A stretch of 64,000 nucleotides of DNA from assembly GCA_041917055.1 (NCBI GenBank), contig JAYRYJ010000010.1, positions 73,102 through 137,101 of the forward strand, in the 5' to 3' direction. The position numbers and the translations under genes are program-made. The stretch is from Pseudaquidulcibacter sp041917055. GTDB taxonomy: Bacteria > Pseudomonadota > Alphaproteobacteria > Caulobacterales > Aquidulcibacteraceae. Below, one piece after another: positions 37,273 through 46,087 of this stretch. Under the pieces are notes generated by a model, which saw only the letters and a list, made by a program, of their open reading frames with translations, did no database searches and was not told the origin of the DNA. The number at the start of each line of letters is the position of its first letter. Within the stretch, counting starts at the first letter, position 1.

Positions 37273-38510
37273 CTTAAACCCCCGGCAGTTGAATTAGTAA
37301 CAGCATTTGTCGGGGCGACCTGGTTTGTCGGTGACGCATTTGTATTTGCCGCAGGTGGAATAATAGGAGGCGCGACGCTAGGCGCCATTTTTTCGGTCGC
37401 GAGGCCACGTTCTATCGCACCGCGCAATGCCGCTATTTTTGCCTCTAAATCAATACGCGATTTAGCGGCAGCGACCCATTTATCAATTTCTGTCGATTTC
37501 GGTGAAATCGCTTCTAATTCAATGATTGCACCTGAAAGGTCATTATTCGACAGTTTGGTTTTGGCATTTTCAAAATTAAGTGCCGCACCGGTTTTTTGAC
37601 CATCTTGCTTTTTCTCAACCTTGATAAGCCCCGAAAACATCGCCTTAAACCATGCACCAAGGTCTTTTGGTTTTTGCGCTAATTCTTGCGTAGTTTGATA
37701 ATTATTGGCAAGGTTTGCAAATTCCTGTTCCAATTGATTGCGATTTGGCGCACCGGTTTTTGATAGACTTTCTAAAGCCGCAATTTCAGGAAGGTTCGGC
37801 AAAGCAGCGCGAACCGCCTCAAACTCCGGCACAAAGGCACCGGAACGATTTGCAGCCTCCGCCAATGAGATAATGGCGAATGTCACTGCGGGTGATGGGG
37901 TTTTGGAAACCGTATTTTGTAATTCTTCGACCTTAACTTTAAGGGTCGCAATTTCAGCCTGCAATGATGCGATTATTGCCCCGCCGGTTCCGGTTGGGTC
38001 AAGCGCCGCAAGGCGGGTTTCAATAGCGGTTAATCGACCGCCCAAACCCGCAATTTCGGCTTTTAAAGGATCAAGATTGGCAATTTGTTGTGGTGGTGCG
38101 GCGGGTGCGTTAGGCGCAACGCTTGGTGTGCTTGCGCCATCGGTCTTTGGTGCGATTAACGGCAAAGGCGCGGCATTTTGGGCATTTTGCCCTAATTGCA
38201 CAGCGGTTTTAAGACCCGCAATATCGGTTCTTAACGACGCCAAATCCTTAGTAATTTCATCAGGGATTTTGGCATTTGGAACCGGAACATATTTTGCCAA
38301 ACCCATTTTGGATATCAATTGCGGTTGGGAAAGTGCAAAAAGCGAAATATATGCACCGCCCAACGCCGCGCAAATCGACATTATTGAGGCGGTGAAAAAA
38401 CCAATGCCGCCACGTTTATGAATTATTTTTGTTTCGGCAGGGGCATGATATTCCGGAGTGGAAACAGATGCGGCTTGATTTTCAATCGATTCGGTGGCGT
38501 TTTCGGTCAT
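37269..38510 (-). CDS. Mic60/mitofilin-like inner-membrane protein
   Basis: 413 residues from the ATG at 38510 (MTENATES); an ATG 24 bases earlier is also open. After a short cytoplasmic segment there is one membrane helix (IGFFTASIMSICAALGGAYISLFAL, about residues 36-60). Then come an Ala/Pro-rich linker, coiled coil (AEIAGLGGRLTAIETRLAALD, ASLQAEIATLKVKVEELQNTV) and the C-terminal mitofilin-like helical domain. This is the bacterial ancestor of Mic60 and in Alphaproteobacteria shapes inner-membrane invaginations. It is coupled to hemY by a four-base overlap; hemC and hemD, usually just upstream, are absent here. Confidence 0.9.
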   Translation of the reverse strand: MTENATESIENQAASVSTPEYHAPAETKIIHKRGGIGFFTASIMSICAALGGAYISLFALSQPQLISKMGLAKYVPVPNAKIPDEITKDLASLRTDIAGLKTAVQLGQNAQNAAPLPLIAPKTDGASTPSVAPNAPAAPPQQIANLDPLKAEIAGLGGRLTAIETRLAALDPTGTGGAIIASLQAEIATLKVKVEELQNTVSKTPSPAVTFAIISLAEAANRSGAFVPEFEAVRAALPNLPEIAALESLSKTGAPNRNQLEQEFANLANNYQTTQELAQKPKDLGAWFKAMFSGLIKVEKKQDGQKTGAALNFENAKTKLSNNDLSGAIIELEAISPKSTEIDKWVAAAKSRIDLEAKIAALRGAIERGLATEKMAPSVAPPIIPPAANTNASPTNQVAPTNAVTNSTAGGLR

Positions 38511-38622
38511 AATTTCTTTTATTCCCTTAAGCATAAATTGCAATCATAATTGAAAGTCAGGGCTTATCAAAGCCTTGATGCACCAAATTCAAAAATGTCG
38601 CATAGAAACCTCGAATATTGCC

Positions 38623-39288
38623 TCAATCCGCTATATCATTATTTTCTTCCGGCTTATCAAAATCAGCGCAAGGCGAAGTTTTGGACGCACCATTTGCCCC
38701 CCAACGACGAAATGACCTGCCATCAATATGAAACCGTGTGTAATTATAAAATCCAAGGCCGATACCGTATTTTTCGCCATATTTATTGTGAATACGACAC
38801 ACCGTCTGTATCATATCTTCGCGGCGAATATGGGTTTTGGGTATCATATCAAGGGCGAAATATTGGGTATGCGCCGAACGTTTTGCACCGCCTGCGCAGG
38901 TATTTAATTCGGGATTGCGATAACCTGAAACCGCCTCCACCCGACCGATTTCGGGAATTATGAATTTATCGGTGAATTCCAAGGTCGTGACAATATTGGG
39001 CCAAAACTTATTAGGCGGCACTTCAAATGCGCCTTGGTTACAATCTTTCGCCATGCTTGCAGTGCGCAAAATCTGATAGGTCGGGAAAACACCAAAAACA
39101 TGGTTGCGTGCCAAATATCTTTCAAATCTTTCGACCGCAATTGCATTATCGGGATTGGAAAATTTCCAATTTTCAAAACTCTCTTCCGAGAAAATCATAT
39201 CAACTGTGGCGCGCGAAAAAGTCAGTTTGGGCAGAAAGACCAAACCAAGCGCAGCAAAAACAGAAAAAATAAAGAAAAAAACCCGCAT
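38623..39288 (-). CDS. Zinc-dependent D,D-peptidase of the M15 family
   Basis: 221 residues from ATG 39288, with an N-terminal signal or anchor (MRVFFFIFSVFAALGLVFLP). The M15 zinc motif is VSGYRNPELNTCAGGAKRSAHTQYFALDM (H-x6-D), with the third ligand in YNYTRFHID. Relatives are D-alanyl-D-alanine carboxypeptidases/endopeptidases acting on peptidoglycan in the periplasm. The start is not well supported by a ribosome site; a TTG 15 bases upstream is an alternative. Same strand as mic60-hemY but with 112 bases between. Confidence 0.85.
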   Translation of the reverse strand: MRVFFFIFSVFAALGLVFLPKLTFSRATVDMIFSEESFENWKFSNPDNAIAVERFERYLARNHVFGVFPTYQILRTASMAKDCNQGAFEVPPNKFWPNIVTTLEFTDKFIIPEIGRVEAVSGYRNPELNTCAGGAKRSAHTQYFALDMIPKTHIRREDMIQTVCRIHNKYGEKYGIGLGFYNYTRFHIDGRSFRRWGANGASKTSPCADFDKPEENNDIAD

Positions 39289-39405
39289 ACTCGTCAGTAT
39301 CAAAAAATTGCATTTCTAATAACAGAAATAGCTTGCAATACCCAATAAACTTATTGCAACATTCATGCAAATTACAAATCAAACCAACACTATGAAGAGG
39401 TAAAA

Positions 39406-40518
39406 ATGGAAACGCGCGCAGCAGTGGCATGGGAAGCATCAAAACCATTAACGATTGAAACCGTAAATTTGGACGACCCAAAAGATGGCGAGGTTTTGGT
39501 GGAAATTATGGCGACGGGAATTTGCCACACCGATGCATATACACTCTCCGGCCTTGATTCTGAAGGGAAATTCCCCGCGATTTTAGGACATGAAGGCGCG
39601 GGCATTGTGCGCGCGGTGGGTAAAGGCGTTACCAGTGTCAAGGAAGGCGACCACGTAATTCCGCTTTACACACCCGAATGCCGCGGTTGTAAAACTTGTC
39701 TTTCGCAGCGTTCAAACCTTTGCACCGCAATTCGTTCGACCCAAGGCCAAGGATTAATGCCAGATGGCACAAGTCGTTTTAGCCATGGCGGCAAAGAAGT
39801 CTTTCACTATATGGGCTGTTCGACATTCTCCAATTTCACGGTTTTGCCGGAAATTGCGGTTGCCAAAGTTCGTGAAGACGCCCCATTTGACAAAATCTGC
39901 TATATTGGTTGCGGCGTAACTACGGGCATTGGCGCGGTTATTTATACTGCCAAAGTCTGGCCTGGTGCGAATGTTGTGGTCTTTGGCCTTGGCGGGATTG
40001 GCCTTAATGTTATTCAAGGGGCGCGTATGGTTGGCGCTGATAAAATCATTGGCGTTGATATTAACCCATCAAAACAAGAAATGGCACGCAAATTCGGCAT
40101 GACGCATTTCATTAATCCTGCCGAAATTGGCAATGATAAAGTGGTGCAAGCAATTGTCGATTTAACCGGCGGCGGCGCGGATTTCTCTTTTGACGCCACC
40201 GGAAACACAAATGTTATGCGCACCGCGCTTGAATGTTGCCATCGCGGTTGGGGCGAAAGCATTATTATTGGCGTTGCCGAGGCAGGCAAAGAAATTTCAA
40301 CCCGCCCATTCCAATTGGTCACTGGCCGCGTATGGAAAGGCACGGCCTTTGGCGGCGCACGTGGCAGAACCGATGTTCCCAAAATCGTTGATTGGTACAT
40401 GGAGGGCAAAATCAATATCGACGATTTAATCACGCACGTCATGCCCCTTGATGAAATTAATACCGCCTTTGATTTGATGCATGAGGGGAAATCAATACGG
40501 AGCGTGGTGACGTTTTAA
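39406..40518 (+). CDS. frmA: S-(hydroxymethyl)glutathione dehydrogenase / class III alcohol dehydrogenase
   Basis: 370 residues. Oxidises S-hydroxymethylglutathione formed from formaldehyde. The catalytic zinc ligands are in GICHTDAY and GHEGAGIV; structural zinc cysteines are in PECRGCKTCLSQRSNLC; the NAD fold is VVVFGLGGIGLNVIQGA with the Asp in IGVDINPSK. The C-terminal GGARGRTDVPKIVDWYMEGKINIDDLITH is diagnostic for class III. AGAGG lies close to the ATG. The S-formylglutathione hydrolase gene that often follows is not present; gloB, another glutathione-pathway gene, is 4 kb upstream. Confidence 0.95.
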   Translation: METRAAVAWEASKPLTIETVNLDDPKDGEVLVEIMATGICHTDAYTLSGLDSEGKFPAILGHEGAGIVRAVGKGVTSVKEGDHVIPLYTPECRGCKTCLSQRSNLCTAIRSTQGQGLMPDGTSRFSHGGKEVFHYMGCSTFSNFTVLPEIAVAKVREDAPFDKICYIGCGVTTGIGAVIYTAKVWPGANVVVFGLGGIGLNVIQGARMVGADKIIGVDINPSKQEMARKFGMTHFINPAEIGNDKVVQAIVDLTGGGADFSFDATGNTNVMRTALECCHRGWGESIIIGVAEAGKEISTRPFQLVTGRVWKGTAFGGARGRTDVPKIVDWYMEGKINIDDLITHVMPLDEINTAFDLMHEGKSIRSVVTF

Positions 40519-40557
40519 TGAGTTAATCTGCGACGACAGAAAGGTGTTATCAAACAA

Positions 40558-41133
40558 ATGTTCGGACTATTTAAGAAGAAAGCCCTTCCTAGAATAGTGG
40601 CGAATCTTAATGCGCGAATTCAGCCTTTTCAAAGAGGCGAGTTTGAAGACAGAATCGAAGAAAAGTTTCGAAAAGACAATTTTTCGGCCGAGATTGTTGG
40701 TGGTGGAACTTTGCAGGAATCTAATGGCGAAATTATCGAATGCGATATTGAATTTGAACTTCAAAAGCTTGACGAAAAAAGCGTTTTGGAATTGATTTCT
40801 GCAATTGAAGATGTTTTTGCCCCAAAGGGTTCTGCGCTGTTTTTGCCCAGAGAAATAAAAATCGAGTTCGGCAAACTCGAAGGCTTGGCTATTTATGCGA
40901 AGTCGCTTGCTACTCTAGAAGAATGTGATTTTGAGTTTCCAATGCATCATCTGGAAAATGCATGCAACGAATTACTTCAAGGAATCGGCAAGTCTTATAA
41001 TAATTGGCACGGGTCAGAAGAAATGGCGATTTATTTTTATGGAGATTCATTCAAAGAAATGCGTTCTAGGATAGAGCCATTTATTTCGTCACACCCTGAT
41101 TGTAAAATAAGTAGGTTAGTTCAAATTGCTTAA
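40558..41133 (+). CDS. Orphan protein of 191 residues, not recognised
   Basis: A soluble, acidic protein starting MFGLFKKKALPRIV, without signal or membrane segment. Alternating hydrophobic strands and helices give the look of an alpha/beta fold (LELISAIEDVFAPKGSALFL, MAIYFYGDSFKEMRSRIEPFI). AAAGGTG lies 12 bases before the ATG. The next gene, on the same strand 50 bases on, is also an orphan; the two could be a small accessory unit placed between frmA and a GMC oxidoreductase. No function can be proposed. Confidence 0.65.
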   Translation: MFGLFKKKALPRIVANLNARIQPFQRGEFEDRIEEKFRKDNFSAEIVGGGTLQESNGEIIECDIEFELQKLDEKSVLELISAIEDVFAPKGSALFLPREIKIEFGKLEGLAIYAKSLATLEECDFEFPMHHLENACNELLQGIGKSYNNWHGSEEMAIYFYGDSFKEMRSRIEPFISSHPDCKISRLVQIA

Positions 41134-41183
41134 GTAAAGCTAGAATTGGCGCGGAGGCAAATATTTCCACGAAATCGCGAAAT

Positions 41184-41681
41184 TTGAATGCTCTTAGGCA
41201 TTGGATTGATAGAAAAACTATTGTGCCCAAAGCGCCGTGGGTAAATCGTGAATATGCAAATTGGAAATTGCCCGTTGCATGTTTTCAGCTTGATGACGAT
41301 TGGAAAGATTCAAAATATCGAAAAAATTGTATAGATGCAATATTGCTCGCACTATACAAAGTTCAGAGCAGGATTAAATCCTCAAAAACCAAATGCCTGC
41401 CGGTTGCGATAATTTCTGAGCCGGACGCAAATATGTCTGAAATATGCTTCTTTTTCGGTCGCGATTACTGGCGCGGTTTCGCGATGCGCAATAGTAAAAA
41501 TCAAATTTGGAAAAAACTCCCTCCTTCAAGAAGCCTGCTTAAAAGGAATTCAATTTCAAATCGATATTGCTTTAGAGAAGTAGGTTACAAAAGTACTGAT
41601 ATTATTGATGGCAATATTAAAAGCGGTGAGGTCTGGCTATTTTGGAAAAACAAATTCGCAACTCGACTAAAAAGGCAATAA
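41184..41681 (+). CDS. Orphan protein of about 165 residues, not recognised
   Basis: Begins MNALRHWIDRKTIVPKAPWVN if started at the TTG at 41184. A strong GGAGG at 41153-41157 lies too far upstream for that TTG; it would fit an ATT at 41163 in the same frame, an extremely rare start, so the true N-terminus is unclear. The protein is rich in Lys, Trp and aromatic residues (ICFFFGRDYWRGFAMRN, GEVWLFWKNKF) and has no signal peptide. It follows another orphan gene on the same strand. No family is recognised. Confidence 0.55.
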   Translation: MNALRHWIDRKTIVPKAPWVNREYANWKLPVACFQLDDDWKDSKYRKNCIDAILLALYKVQSRIKSSKTKCLPVAIISEPDANMSEICFFFGRDYWRGFAMRNSKNQIWKKLPPSRSLLKRNSISNRYCFREVGYKSTDIIDGNIKSGEVWLFWKNKFATRLKRQ

Positions 41682-41730
41682 TATGGCCCGTCGTATTTAA
41701 ATTCGGCGTGAAACACCGCCTTAAGCCTGC

Positions 41731-43326
41731 TTAAACCTTCCCCAAAATCATATCGCTTCCGTATTCGGCAATCATTATTGTTGGGGCGTTGGTGTTGCCG
41801 CCTATCATTCTTGGCATTATTGAGGCATCGATAACGCGAAGGTTTTCGACGCCGCGCACTTTCAAATTCTCATCAACCACGCTTTCGTCATCAATTCCCA
41901 TGCGGCAAGTGCCAACGGGATGGTAAATGGTTTCGGCATTTTCGCGAATGAAAGCGTCGATTTCGTCATCAGTTTGGATATTTGTGCCGGGTTCATATTC
42001 TTTGGTATAGGCAAAGGCGGGCTGGGCGAAAATGTTTCGCGCAGATTTGAACGCATATCGCATTACCGAAACATCACGCTCGGTCGCCAAATAATTGGGG
42101 TCAATGCGCGGCGCAATCATAATATTGTCTGATCTAAGCGTGATTTCACCACGACTTTCGGGATAGAGGTCACAGGCATGAAGCGAAAAACCATTTTTGG
42201 AAACCAATATTTGATTATGCTTCTTAAAAATTCCGTTCAGGAAATGGAATTGCACATTCGGTCTTTGTAATTTTTCATCAGATTTCACAAAACCGCCGAC
42301 TTCAAGAAAATTTTCACGCGCTAGGCCTTTGTTGAATAATAAATATTCAAGTCCGATAGTAATTTCTTTAAATCCACGCGCCAATGAATGATAAGTTATT
42401 GGCAATGCGGTTTCTTGATAAAGAATAATATCAAGATGGTCCATAAGCCCCTTGCCAACCCCAAGTGAATTTACAATTGGCTTAATTCCCAACTCGCGCA
42501 ATTCGTCTTGTGGCCCTATTCCAGACCTTAATAGGATTTGTGGTGAGGCAATCGCACCGCCACAAAGGATGATTTCACGACGCGCTTTGGCCTTTTTTTG
42601 GTTTGCACCAAATTTGTCATAATACTCAACCGCAATGGCTTTTTTGTTCGCAAAAATTATTTTTCCGACAATATGATTGGTCTTAATACAAAGATTGGGA
42701 CGTTTTAAGTTCGGGCGTAAATAGGCCTCATAGGCTGAACACCTTTTGCCATTGTCGATTGTTAAATTATAAAGGCCAAACCCTTCATTTGTCTTGCCAT
42801 TAAAATCGGAATTAGGTTTTAAGCCCGCCTCGTCACACGCTAAAAGGAAATCTTTGAAGCCGCGATGTTCACATTTAGGTATTGAGACTTTTAAAGGGCC
42901 ATTTGCGCCGTGAAACTCATTCTCGCCACCGTCATAAATTTCAGCGCGCTTGAAATAGGGCAGAACTTTCGAATACGACCATTTCTTAAGGCCAAATGCC
43001 GCCCATTCATCATAATCAAGCGGATTGCCGCGTGTATAAATCATCGCATTAATGGCGGAAGAGCCGCCCATGCCTTTGCCACGCGGCCAATACATTTGGC
43101 GATTGTTCAAATTGGCCTGTGGCGTTGTCAAAAAACCCCAATTATAATTATTGGCTTTGGGCAGGATTTTTGCGGTTCCGGCGGGCATTGTCACCAAAGG
43201 CGTGTGATTATTAGACCCGGCCTCAATCAAAAGGACAGTGTTTTTGCCATCTTCGCTCAGTCTTGACGCTAAGACGCAACCCGCGGAACCCCCGCCGATA
43301 ATAATGAAATCAAATTGCTCGCCCAA
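41731..43326 (-). CDS. GMC-family oxidoreductase (choline/alcohol dehydrogenase-like)
   Basis: 531 residues. FAD site FIIIGGGSAGCVLASRLSE at the N-terminus, followed by the GMC signature 1 WPRGKGMGGSSAINAMIYTRG near residue 80, signature 2 GAIASPQILLRSGIGP near 255, and the C-terminal active site YHPVGTCRMG with the catalytic His, then NAPTIMIAEYGSD. It oxidises a primary alcohol; choline is one possibility but betaine genes are absent. Translation starts with TTG at 43326, with GGGG six bases upstream; no ATG is available. Confidence 0.92.
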   Translation of the reverse strand: MGEQFDFIIIGGGSAGCVLASRLSEDGKNTVLLIEAGSNNHTPLVTMPAGTAKILPKANNYNWGFLTTPQANLNNRQMYWPRGKGMGGSSAINAMIYTRGNPLDYDEWAAFGLKKWSYSKVLPYFKRAEIYDGGENEFHGANGPLKVSIPKCEHRGFKDFLLACDEAGLKPNSDFNGKTNEGFGLYNLTIDNGKRCSAYEAYLRPNLKRPNLCIKTNHIVGKIIFANKKAIAVEYYDKFGANQKKAKARREIILCGGAIASPQILLRSGIGPQDELRELGIKPIVNSLGVGKGLMDHLDIILYQETALPITYHSLARGFKEITIGLEYLLFNKGLARENFLEVGGFVKSDEKLQRPNVQFHFLNGIFKKHNQILVSKNGFSLHACDLYPESRGEITLRSDNIMIAPRIDPNYLATERDVSVMRYAFKSARNIFAQPAFAYTKEYEPGTNIQTDDEIDAFIRENAETIYHPVGTCRMGIDDESVVDENLKVRGVENLRVIDASIMPRMIGGNTNAPTIMIAEYGSDMILGKV

Positions 43327-43407
43327 ATTTGCCCCAGTCTATTATTATTAATGCGAATTCAATTCATTAGCGCAAACAAGTCAATAGATTACGCCAGTGC
43401 AGCAGTT

Positions 43408-43695
43408 TTACAGATTCATCCTATTGTGCAAAACACTCAAAACTATAAGTTCGTTTTCGCCAAGTTCGAAGAAAATATTGTGGCTATTTACCGAGCAGTA
43501 TGGGTTAGTATTTGAAAATTCAGGATTGATTCTTGTTAATTTACGGCCTGCGGCTACCTCTCCAATCGCTGTTTCAATTTCCCGAACATATTTTTCGGCA
43601 GTTTTTTTGCCCCAGTTTTTGAGCGAATAGCGATAAATTTCCGCAATTTGAAATTTTGCTTTGGCCGATATTTTTATTTTTAGTTGGGAAAGCAC
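43408..43695 (-). CDS. parE: ParE/RelE-superfamily toxin
   Basis: 95 residues starting with GTG two bases after the antitoxin stop. The helical hairpin AKAKFQIAEIYRYSLKNWGKKTAEKYVREIETAI followed by beta-strands (NPYCSVNSHNIFFELGENELIVLSVLHNRM) is typical of ParE. It should poison DNA gyrase unless bound by the upstream antitoxin. Small pair with toxin second, as in parDE. The pair sits between ybgC and the GMC gene, where tol genes are often found in related genomes. Confidence 0.88.
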   Translation of the reverse strand: MLSQLKIKISAKAKFQIAEIYRYSLKNWGKKTAEKYVREIETAIGEVAAGRKLTRINPEFSNTNPYCSVNSHNIFFELGENELIVLSVLHNRMNL

Positions 43696-43697
43696 AA

Positions 43698-43946
43698 TTA
43701 TGAAAGTTCTGAATCGACTTCAGCGATAATCGCATCTAGGTCAAAATCATATATGCGACCCTCTTTGACGTCAATTTTGGCATTATCGAGTTCGTTTCTA
43801 ACCCATTTTGCATATTCGACGTCATGTATTTTCATGCGCCGCAATGCGTCCCGCATGACTTCGCTAACGGAATTATAAAGCCCTTCTTCGACTTTTGATT
43901 TCGCGAATTTTTCAAGCTCGGGGGTTAAAGATACATTTGTGCTCAT
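43698..43946 (-). CDS. parD: ParD-family antitoxin
   Basis: 82 residues starting MSTNVSLTPELEKFAKSKVEEG; the 91-residue frame contains nine extra residues without a ribosome site. The first 45 residues form the ribbon-helix-helix DNA-binding domain (NVSLTPEL...YNSVSEVMRDALRRM), and the C-terminal IYDFDLDAIIAEVDSELS wraps the toxin. It should repress its own promoter and neutralise ParE. Confidence 0.88.
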   Translation of the reverse strand: MSTNVSLTPELEKFAKSKVEEGLYNSVSEVMRDALRRMKIHDVEYAKWVRNELDNAKIDVKEGRIYDFDLDAIIAEVDSELS

Positions 43947-43990
43947 AATAAACCTGATGTCAAAGTCTGACATTACATCGGAATTAGAGT

Positions 43991-44449
43991 TTATTCAATT
44001 AGAAACGCCGTCATTTTTTCAACAAAATCCTTTTGTGGTCTTTGTGGATTGCCTTGCATATCAATTGAAACCGCGACGACATCATTGGTGGCAATTAAAT
44101 CTTGGCCTCGCATTATCCATTGCTTGATAATTAACCTTGCGCCTTTGATTTGGGTATATTCGGTGTGAACCAAAAGGCTATCATCAATGCGCGCAGGTTT
44201 TTTAAAACGCACATCCATTGAAGTGACCGCAAAGGCCAGTGGTTTTTCGCGCGCCGCGAGTTCGGAATGGATCACACCCGCACACCTCAAAAAATCCGTG
44301 CGCCCACGCTCAAAATAGCGCAAGTAATTGGCATGATAGACAATGCCCGACATATCCGTGTCTTCATAATAAATACGCACCGGCAAAAGGTGGGTTTTGC
44401 CTTCAAAGCGACCGGAATAGGCTATATCATTTATCAAATAATTCCCCAT
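43991..44449 (-). CDS. ybgC: Tol-Pal-associated acyl-CoA thioesterase YbgC
   Basis: 152 residues with a hot-dog fold; the 4HBT active site VRIYYEDTDMSGIVYHANYLRYFERGRTDFL with its catalytic Asp is complete. It hydrolyses short-chain acyl-CoA and is linked with the Tol system at the inner membrane. Its start overlaps the ruvB end by 23 bases. In Alphaproteobacteria ybgC normally leads into tolQRAB; here the next genes are parDE and a GMC oxidoreductase, so tol is elsewhere. Confidence 0.92.
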   Translation of the reverse strand: MGNYLINDIAYSGRFEGKTHLLPVRIYYEDTDMSGIVYHANYLRYFERGRTDFLRCAGVIHSELAAREKPLAFAVTSMDVRFKKPARIDDSLLVHTEYTQIKGARLIIKQWIMRGQDLIATNDVVAVSIDMQGNPQRPQKDFVEKMTAFLIE

Positions 44450-45452
44450 TATTTACTTTAGGCAATGGTAGGCCGAATAATTCATATGCACGTGCAGCCG
44501 CCATTCTTCCGCGTGGGGTTCTTTGAATAAAGCCTTGTTGCAACAGGAATGGCTCTATTACGTCTTCAACGCCGTCTTTCGCTTCGGCAATCGCCGCCGC
44601 CAAAGTTTCAACCCCAACAGGCCCCCCGCCATAGGTTTCGACAAGTGCGCGCAAATAACGCCTATCGAGCATGTCCAAACCATCGGGGTCAATATCAAGG
44701 CGTGAAAGACCATGAGCGGCAATTTCGGCATCCAACGGTCTATTTAAAGCATCGGCAAAATCACGAACGCGCCGCAAAAGCCGCATGGCGATACGTGGTG
44801 TTCCACGCGCGCGCCGCGCAATTTCGATCGCCCCGTCTTCGGTTAAATGTGCATCGAGTTTGCCGGCGGCGCGTTTCAAAATTCGCACCAAATCATCAGT
44901 ATTATAGAAATCAAGGCGCGAGACAATGCCAAACCTGTCACGCAATGGTGATGACAAAAGCCCCGAACGCGTCGTCGCACCCACCAATGTAAAGGGCGAC
45001 AAATCAATGCGGATTGAGCGCGCAGAAGGCCCTTCGCCAATTACCAAATCAAGGGCGTAATCTTCCATTGCCGGATAAAGAATTTCTTCGACCTGTGCCG
45101 GAAGGCGGTGGATTTCATCAATAAACAAAACATCATTGGGTTCAAGATTGGTCAAAAGTGCCGCCAAATCACCCGCCTTGGCAATTACCGGCCCCGAAGT
45201 CGATTTAAACCCCACGCCCAATTCACGCGCAACGATTTGCGCCAAAGTGGTTTTTCCCAATCCTGGTGGACCAAACAATAATAGATGATCAAGTGCCGAA
45301 CCACGCCCACGCGCCGCAGAAACAAAAACCTCAAGATTGGCTTTTAAATCATTTTGCCCGACAAATTCATCAAAACCCGAAGGTCGTAGGGCGCGATCAG
45401 AACCCTCACCCGCCTTTTTTTCACCGTCCATGAGCCTATTATCTTCTATCAT
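44427..45452 (-). CDS. ruvB: Holliday junction branch-migration ATPase RuvB
   Basis: 341 residues. Walker A LLFGPPGLGKTTLAQ near residue 60, Walker B VLFIDEIHRLP, sensor TLVGATTRSG and the arginine-finger region RDRFG are all present, followed by the winged-helix C-terminus (GGPVGVETLAAAIAE, IQRTPRGRMAA). It drives branch migration together with RuvA. The start overlaps the ruvA stop (ATGA). Confidence 0.97.
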   Translation of the reverse strand: MIEDNRLMDGEKKAGEGSDRALRPSGFDEFVGQNDLKANLEVFVSAARGRGSALDHLLLFGPPGLGKTTLAQIVARELGVGFKSTSGPVIAKAGDLAALLTNLEPNDVLFIDEIHRLPAQVEEILYPAMEDYALDLVIGEGPSARSIRIDLSPFTLVGATTRSGLLSSPLRDRFGIVSRLDFYNTDDLVRILKRAAGKLDAHLTEDGAIEIARRARGTPRIAMRLLRRVRDFADALNRPLDAEIAAHGLSRLDIDPDGLDMLDRRYLRALVETYGGGPVGVETLAAAIAEAKDGVEDVIEPFLLQQGFIQRTPRGRMAAARAYELFGLPLPKVNNGELFDK

Positions 45453-46087
45453 TTCTTAAGCTCCTTAAGGGCGGATTTTACCAATTCGCTTAGGCTTGGT
45501 GTGCCTTCAATACCTGCAATAGCATGTGCCACCGCCCCTGCCGCATCGACCCCCGAAAAGCCAAGGTTTTGCAAGGCTGAAATCGCCTCATTACGAACAC
45601 CCATTTCGGCCTCATTATTTGACATTATTGCAATATCTGCAATCGGTTCAAAATCCATATTGGTTTCAAAACCACCCAAAAGCGTTTGCGGCTGTGGCCT
45701 GCCTTTTAATTCGGTTACAATGCGTTGCGCCAATTTTGGGCCAACGCCATTTGCGCGCCCGATTGTGGCCTTATCGCCGATTTCAATAGCTTGCAAAATC
45801 TGAATGGGGGTTAAAGTGTCAAGAATAGCAAGCGCCACTTTGCCTCCCACGCCCGAAACCTCTTGCAAGCGCACGAACCAGGCGCGTTCTAAATCACTCA
45901 AAAACCCAAATAGTCGGAAACTATCTTCGCGCACCACGGTTTCGACAAAAACAAACACCGCGTCATTTTTTCTAAGCCGCGAAAGGTTGCGCGCGCCGAA
46001 TTGCACCAAATAACCGACGCCGCCGACCTCAATAATCGCACGGTCATCATAAAGCCCTTGGACAATTCCTTTTAACGAACCAATCAT
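45449..46087 (-). CDS. ruvA: Holliday junction DNA-binding protein RuvA
   Basis: 212 residues: N-terminal OB fold (MIGSLKGIVQGLYDDRAIIEVGGVGYLV), two helix-hairpin-helix motifs (LQEVSGVGGKVALAIL, RANGVGPKLAQRIVTEL) and the C-terminal domain III (AISALQNLGFSGVDAAGAVAHA) that contacts RuvB. Overlaps both neighbours by four bases. Confidence 0.97.
   Translation of the reverse strand: MIGSLKGIVQGLYDDRAIIEVGGVGYLVQFGARNLSRLRKNDAVFVFVETVVREDSFRLFGFLSDLERAWFVRLQEVSGVGGKVALAILDTLTPIQILQAIEIGDKATIGRANGVGPKLAQRIVTELKGRPQPQTLLGGFETNMDFEPIADIAIMSNNEAEMGVRNEAISALQNLGFSGVDAAGAVAHAIAGIEGTPSLSELVKSALKELKK

Noticed and set aside
37738..38421. 227-codon frame opposite mic60
   Set aside because: It arises from the Ala/Pro-rich codons of mic60 on the other strand, where the sense protein has clear domains.
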